64,000 nt of DNA from Microvirga splendida (GTDB lineage Bacteria; Pseudomonadota; Alphaproteobacteria; Rhizobiales; Beijerinckiaceae): NCBI RefSeq assembly GCF_016427565.1, contig NZ_JAELXT010000003.1:186001-250000 (forward strand), written 5' to 3'. The first letter of the stretch is position 1; the number at the start of each line of letters is the position of its first letter. The notes beneath the pieces were generated by a model. It had not been told where the DNA came from. It ran no database searches and saw nothing but the letters and a program-made list of their open reading frames with translations. Below are positions 60,881 to 64,000 of this stretch, in pieces. The position numbers and the translations under genes were made by a program.

Positions 60881-61879
60881 ATGGACCATGCCGTGCTGGT
60901 GACGAGCGACACCGACAAGTTCGACATCGTCGACCTGACCTCGGATCGGCGCACGTCCGCCTACTTCGACATGAGGACGCTCCTGGACCGCTACCGGAGA
61001 ACCCCTGACAAGGCATCGCAGCGAATTCTCATCCCAGACCTCTCCGACGCGCTGGCCCGCTTCCTCGCCCTCAGCAGGAAGGATCGGGAGGAACTCCACC
61101 TGGCGTTCTCCTTCGTCCTCTCGGACGACGAACTGCGCGAGATGAGAGGAGGCTCTGCGGCTACACCGCAGCCGACGGCTTGCGAGTTCTTCTCTGAAGA
61201 CGACCTTAAGGACGAAACCGCCCTCAAGAACGCATATCGCCGGAATGTCCATCGGCACCATCCCGACAAAGGCGGCAGCCATGACGCGATGGTCCGCCTC
61301 AATCGGCGCTATGCGGAGTTGAAGGGTTTCCGGTTCAACGCCCCGCCAGCCCGCTCCTTGTACCGCAAGTCGATGAGTACCGCGAAGAAGTACTATCACT
61401 ACATGCCATGGCTGGGATCATCGCCGGACAGCTCGTTCGAGGCCGACATGGACCTGGTGCTGGACCTGTACGAACTGCTCGTGGACGACTTCGAGCTGGA
61501 GGCTGCCCATCGGCACCTGCACGGAGGGGTTCTGCCGATGTTCGAATCCCTGGAGCGTTCGTACAGGAACAAGAGGAAGACCGGGGCGCTTGAGCATCGG
61601 CGGGTTGACCTGTTCGAGACGACCTACAAGTTCTTCCGTTACTGCAAGGCGGTTTCGCTCGACGAATGGGCAGCGGAGCTGGATGCCCTTGCCTCCGCAC
61701 AGTTGCCGTTGGTCCGCCACCCCGGCATGACCCGGGTGGACTGGGACCGCTATTGGGCAAAGTACGGAGGTCTCATGGAGGGCATCAGGAGCGGTGAAAG
61801 GCCCCGCCTGAACCCGCCGGACGCACGGCGAAGGGAGAAGCTCGCACACCTCCGGGGCAACCTGCCCCGGCAGCAGTGA
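60881..61879 (+). CDS. J-domain (DnaJ-like) protein at the island edge
   Basis: 332 residues. Residues about 104-150 form a J-domain: FFSEDDLKDETALKNAYRRN, VHRHHPDKGGSHDAMVRLNR (HPD at 127-129) and RYAELKGF. N-terminal of it is an alpha/beta domain (LVTSDTDKFDIVDLTSDRRT), and after it a long helical region (LYELLVDDFELEAAHRHLHG; RVDLFETTYKFFRYCKAVSL). No glycine/phenylalanine linker or zinc finger is present, so it is a class C-type co-chaperone. GGAGCTCC precedes the ATG at 60881; the open frame continues upstream to 60578 but is poor. It is the only intact plus-strand gene of the island. Confidence 0.8.
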   Translation: MDHAVLVTSDTDKFDIVDLTSDRRTSAYFDMRTLLDRYRRTPDKASQRILIPDLSDALARFLALSRKDREELHLAFSFVLSDDELREMRGGSAATPQPTACEFFSEDDLKDETALKNAYRRNVHRHHPDKGGSHDAMVRLNRRYAELKGFRFNAPPARSLYRKSMSTAKKYYHYMPWLGSSPDSSFEADMDLVLDLYELLVDDFELEAAHRHLHGGVLPMFESLERSYRNKRKTGALEHRRVDLFETTYKFFRYCKAVSLDEWAAELDALASAQLPLVRHPGMTRVDWDRYWAKYGGLMEGIRSGERPRLNPPDARRREKLAHLRGNLPRQQ

Positions 61880-62581
61880 CGAAGGGTCTAAAGACGTAGG
61901 AAGGCTGGAACCCGTAGGTTCAGCCTCCCGCCGATGGCAGGGAGTCAATTGAAGACCGGGGAGACGTCGATCGATACGAACTTGCCGAGGCACACACTGT
62001 CTGGCGGACGGCAGCGGTTCATGTTCGCCCGGGTTCAGCGGCGCCAGAGTGATGATCAATGACGGACATTTCTCACCGGACCGCCGTCAGACAAAGCAGA
62101 GAATGGCTGGAATTGGCACATTTGCGAAGTAGACCGAATTTCTGCTGAGGGAAGTGATAGCAGACATTCCTGATGCGTAGGCAATTACCTTGTCTGACCC
62201 AGAGCAGCCCTTCCCATGCACTCCGCCTGAGAAGCACACCACTCGACAGGCTCCAACACCGGTTCGGCGTTGCCGCTTGACGATGACGACAGTGGTGATG
62301 GGCAGAGGCGGCAATCGCTGCTTGAGCTTCGCTGGGCTCCGAGATCCGGCTTTCAGCGAGGCTTGGCGATCTGGGGGTCAGATTGCCTGAGGATCCCGTC
62401 TCTGTTCTGGCACGTCTTCAAGCCAAGCCGCCCGCGCTGAACTGGCTTAGGACGAGAATTGCGTTCCGGCGCGCAAGGAGAATTCAGCGTATCGCTCTGC
62501 CTTTCTGCCCAGCCGAAGCCGCGTGGGTATGGAACGGTCTTCCAGACCTTTTCATTGTGTTCGGATCGCAGGAGGTACGAG
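61880..62581. other. Island right edge, no gene seen
   Basis: About 700 bases without a convincing reading frame. I could not match any stretch to a transposase or integrase. A 15-base string GGTGATGGGCAGAGG at 62294-62308 also occurs at 47853-47867. Confidence 0.45.
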
Positions 62582-63094
62582 ATGGCAGGCAAGGCAAACT
62601 TCACACCGGACGAATGGGCGCGCGTCGTGGCAAGCCCGATGGTAGCCAGCATGGCGATCACGGCAGCCGACCCGAGCGGCCTCTGGGGCTTGCTGAAGGA
62701 AGCGATGTCGGGTGGTTGGGCCCTGCTGGAGGCCAGGCAGGGCGCCCAAACCAACCCACTCGCCAAGGCCGTGGCTGAGGACATCACGACCCCGGACACG
62801 CGCACCGCAGCCCGCGACCAGGTGCAGACGCAGTTCAAGGGCTTGCAGCTCGGCGAGCTCAAGGGCAAGGCGATCGAGGAGCTGCGATCGGTCGCTGCTC
62901 TTGTAGAAGCTAAGGCTCCCGAGGATGCCGCCGGGTTCAAGGCTTGGCTCAACGAGGTGGCCCGCAAGGCAGCGGAAGCTGGCAACGAAGGCGGCTTCCT
63001 GGGGTTCGGCGGAGTGCCGGTCAGCGACGCTGAGCGGGCAACGCTGGGCGAGATTGCAGCGGCTCTCGGAACAGCAAGCCCAAGCCAAGCCTGA
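62582..63094 (+). CDS. Conserved hypothetical protein
   Basis: 170 residues: MAGKANFTPDEWARVVASPM, VASMAITAADPSGLWGLLKE, AMSGGWALLEARQGAQTNPL and a helical rest ending VPVSDAERATLGEIAAALGT. It is soluble, rich in Ala and helical throughout. I recall similar sequences in Methylobacteriaceae but no function. A clear AGGAGG ribosome binding site lies before the ATG. It marks the return to backbone DNA. Confidence 0.75.
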   Translation: MAGKANFTPDEWARVVASPMVASMAITAADPSGLWGLLKEAMSGGWALLEARQGAQTNPLAKAVAEDITTPDTRTAARDQVQTQFKGLQLGELKGKAIEELRSVAALVEAKAPEDAAGFKAWLNEVARKAAEAGNEGGFLGFGGVPVSDAERATLGEIAAALGTASPSQA

Positions 63095-63286
63095 CGGTAC
63101 CGCAGAAGAGCTTTGCATGCTCTTGGCAGCTCCGGCAACGTGCCGGGCGGTGGGTTCCTGTTCCGCCACTGAACGGACGCGCACCGGCGGCTCCTCGGGC
63201 AGGGTCGTGGGGCCGGATAACCCCTTCCACGGCATTGTCCGAATAGCTGGGTCTACAAGGGATCTACTCTCAGACGGGAGGAACGA

Positions 63287-63622
63287 ATGCCCTGCTGCAA
63301 CATGCCGAGGCGGCTCGCACTTCTTTGCCTCGCGCTCGCGCTCGGCTCATCGGCTGCGATGGCCCAGTCGGGACGTGTGCAGCGCGGGCAAACCTTTGCG
63401 CAGACGAACTGCTCCCAGTGCCACGCCATCGGCCGCGTCGGCGACAGCCCCGTCCCTGAGGCGCCGCCGTTCCGGACCCTCCATACCCGCTATCCCATTG
63501 AGCACCTGGCGGAGGCGTTCGCGGAAGGCATCACGACGGGGTATCCCTCCATGCCACAATTCCAGCTCGATCCGGCCCAGATCAACGACCTGCTGGCTTA
63601 TCTCAACTCCATCCAAGGCTAG
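63287..63622 (+). CDS. Small c-type cytochrome
   Basis: 111 residues. A signal peptide (MPRRLALLCLALALGSSAAM) is followed by a haem-binding CSQCH (residues about 42-46) in QTNCSQCHAIGRVGD and a distal Met in the region GYPSMPQFQLDPAQINDLLA. This is a class I cytochrome c that transfers electrons in the periplasm. GGGAGGAACGA precedes the ATG at 63287; an internal ATG at 63302 is an alternative. No oxidase or dehydrogenase gene is adjacent. Confidence 0.9.
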   Translation: MPCCNMPRRLALLCLALALGSSAAMAQSGRVQRGQTFAQTNCSQCHAIGRVGDSPVPEAPPFRTLHTRYPIEHLAEAFAEGITTGYPSMPQFQLDPAQINDLLAYLNSIQG

Positions 63623-63748
63623 GGTTCACGCTCTTGTCGGCCTGAACCCGCCCACCCGAAAGAGCCTGTAGATCCGTCATTTCGGATTGGATGAGGCGTG
63701 CTAGTTTAACATAGGTTGCATTTGTGTTCCGACTTGGAGAGCTGCTGG

Positions 63749-64000
63749 ATGAGGCCCAGGCCCACGAGATACGCGCTGCCGCTTGCTCCGGCCGTGGTTC
63801 TCGCGCTTGGCATCCTGTTGCTGGGAGCGCTGGAACTCCTGCAAAGCCACAAGGAGGCGGCCGGGCGAGGCGAGGAGAACGCCCGCAACCTCGCCGATGT
63901 GCTGGCTGAGCAAACCGAACGGACCTTCCAGGCAGTCGACTTCACCCTCCTGGGCATTCGGGATGCATGGACGGCCGCTCCCGACATGCCCGACAACGAC
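63749..64000 (+). CDS. Membrane sensor protein, N-terminal part (runs off the right edge)
   Basis: 84 codons are visible. A hydrophobic segment (YALPLAPAVVLALGILLLGA) is followed by LLQSHKEAAGRGEENARNLA and DVLAEQTERTFQAVDFTLLG. The last part is typical of the periplasmic sensor start of diguanylate cyclases or histidine kinases (LAxxLAEQTERTxxAVDxxL). The output domain lies outside the window. GGAGAGCTGCTGG precedes the ATG. Confidence 0.7.
   Translation, partial: MRPRPTRYALPLAPAVVLALGILLLGALELLQSHKEAAGRGEENARNLADVLAEQTERTFQAVDFTLLGIRDAWTAAPDMPDND

Overview
The window is high-GC DNA from an alphaproteobacterium, most likely of the Hyphomicrobiales and close to Methylobacteriaceae/Microvirga. 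The basis is a nepR-ecfG general stress pair with GGAAC-N16-CGTT promoters, DUF3775 and DUF808 proteins, a TctC/Bug binding protein, and families of intergenic palindromes of the kind common in these genomes. The genus is an inference. I found no rRNA, tRNA, CRISPR array or intact transposase.

Positions 1-39060 are mostly chromosomal backbone: csp-infA, nepR-ecfG, two RTX-type calcium-binding proteins, an ArsR/SRPBCC pair, a DUF4242-cyclase fusion, uvrB, an ECF sigma/RskA-type anti-sigma pair with a fasciclin protein and a DUF4394 protein, a C13 peptidase, a PQQ-type sugar dehydrogenase, a class I aminotransferase, an EF-G-like GTPase, an acyl-CoA ligase and a LysR regulator. Three accessory insertions sit in it: an AT-richer nucleotidyltransferase pair (6079-7492), a GIY-YIG protein (13420-14340) and a type III restriction-modification system (15651-19845). 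The sigma gene, the DUF4394 gene and the fasciclin gene share a promoter-like motif, GCATCC-N17-GTA, at identical spacing, so they probably form one small regulon.

At about 39208 a thioredoxin reductase gene is cut and only its last 43 or so codons remain. From there to about 62000 lies a defence island of about 23 kb, almost all on the minus strand. It begins with a complete Zorya type I system (zorABCD, 39718-47647). It continues with a Mre11/SbcD-like nuclease, a Rad50/SbcC-like ATPase whose domains appear circularly permuted so that the zinc hook is at the C-terminus, and a small coiled-coil protein (47874-51718). After some small genes and a PD-(D/E)XK-like protein come NurA-like nuclease, HerA-like translocase and Dam-like adenine methylase genes in one tight operon (54156-58796) and a phospholipase D-like protein (59005-59967). 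Mre11, Rad50, HerA and NurA are the partners of archaeal DNA end resection. Finding all four beside a methylase in a bacterial defence island is the most unusual feature of the window; whether they form one system is an inference.

The island edges and joints hold gene debris: an HlyD fragment, an RND-pump fragment and a small gene with an in-frame stop. A J-domain protein lies at the right edge. The window ends with a conserved hypothetical protein, a small c-type cytochrome and the start of a membrane sensor protein.
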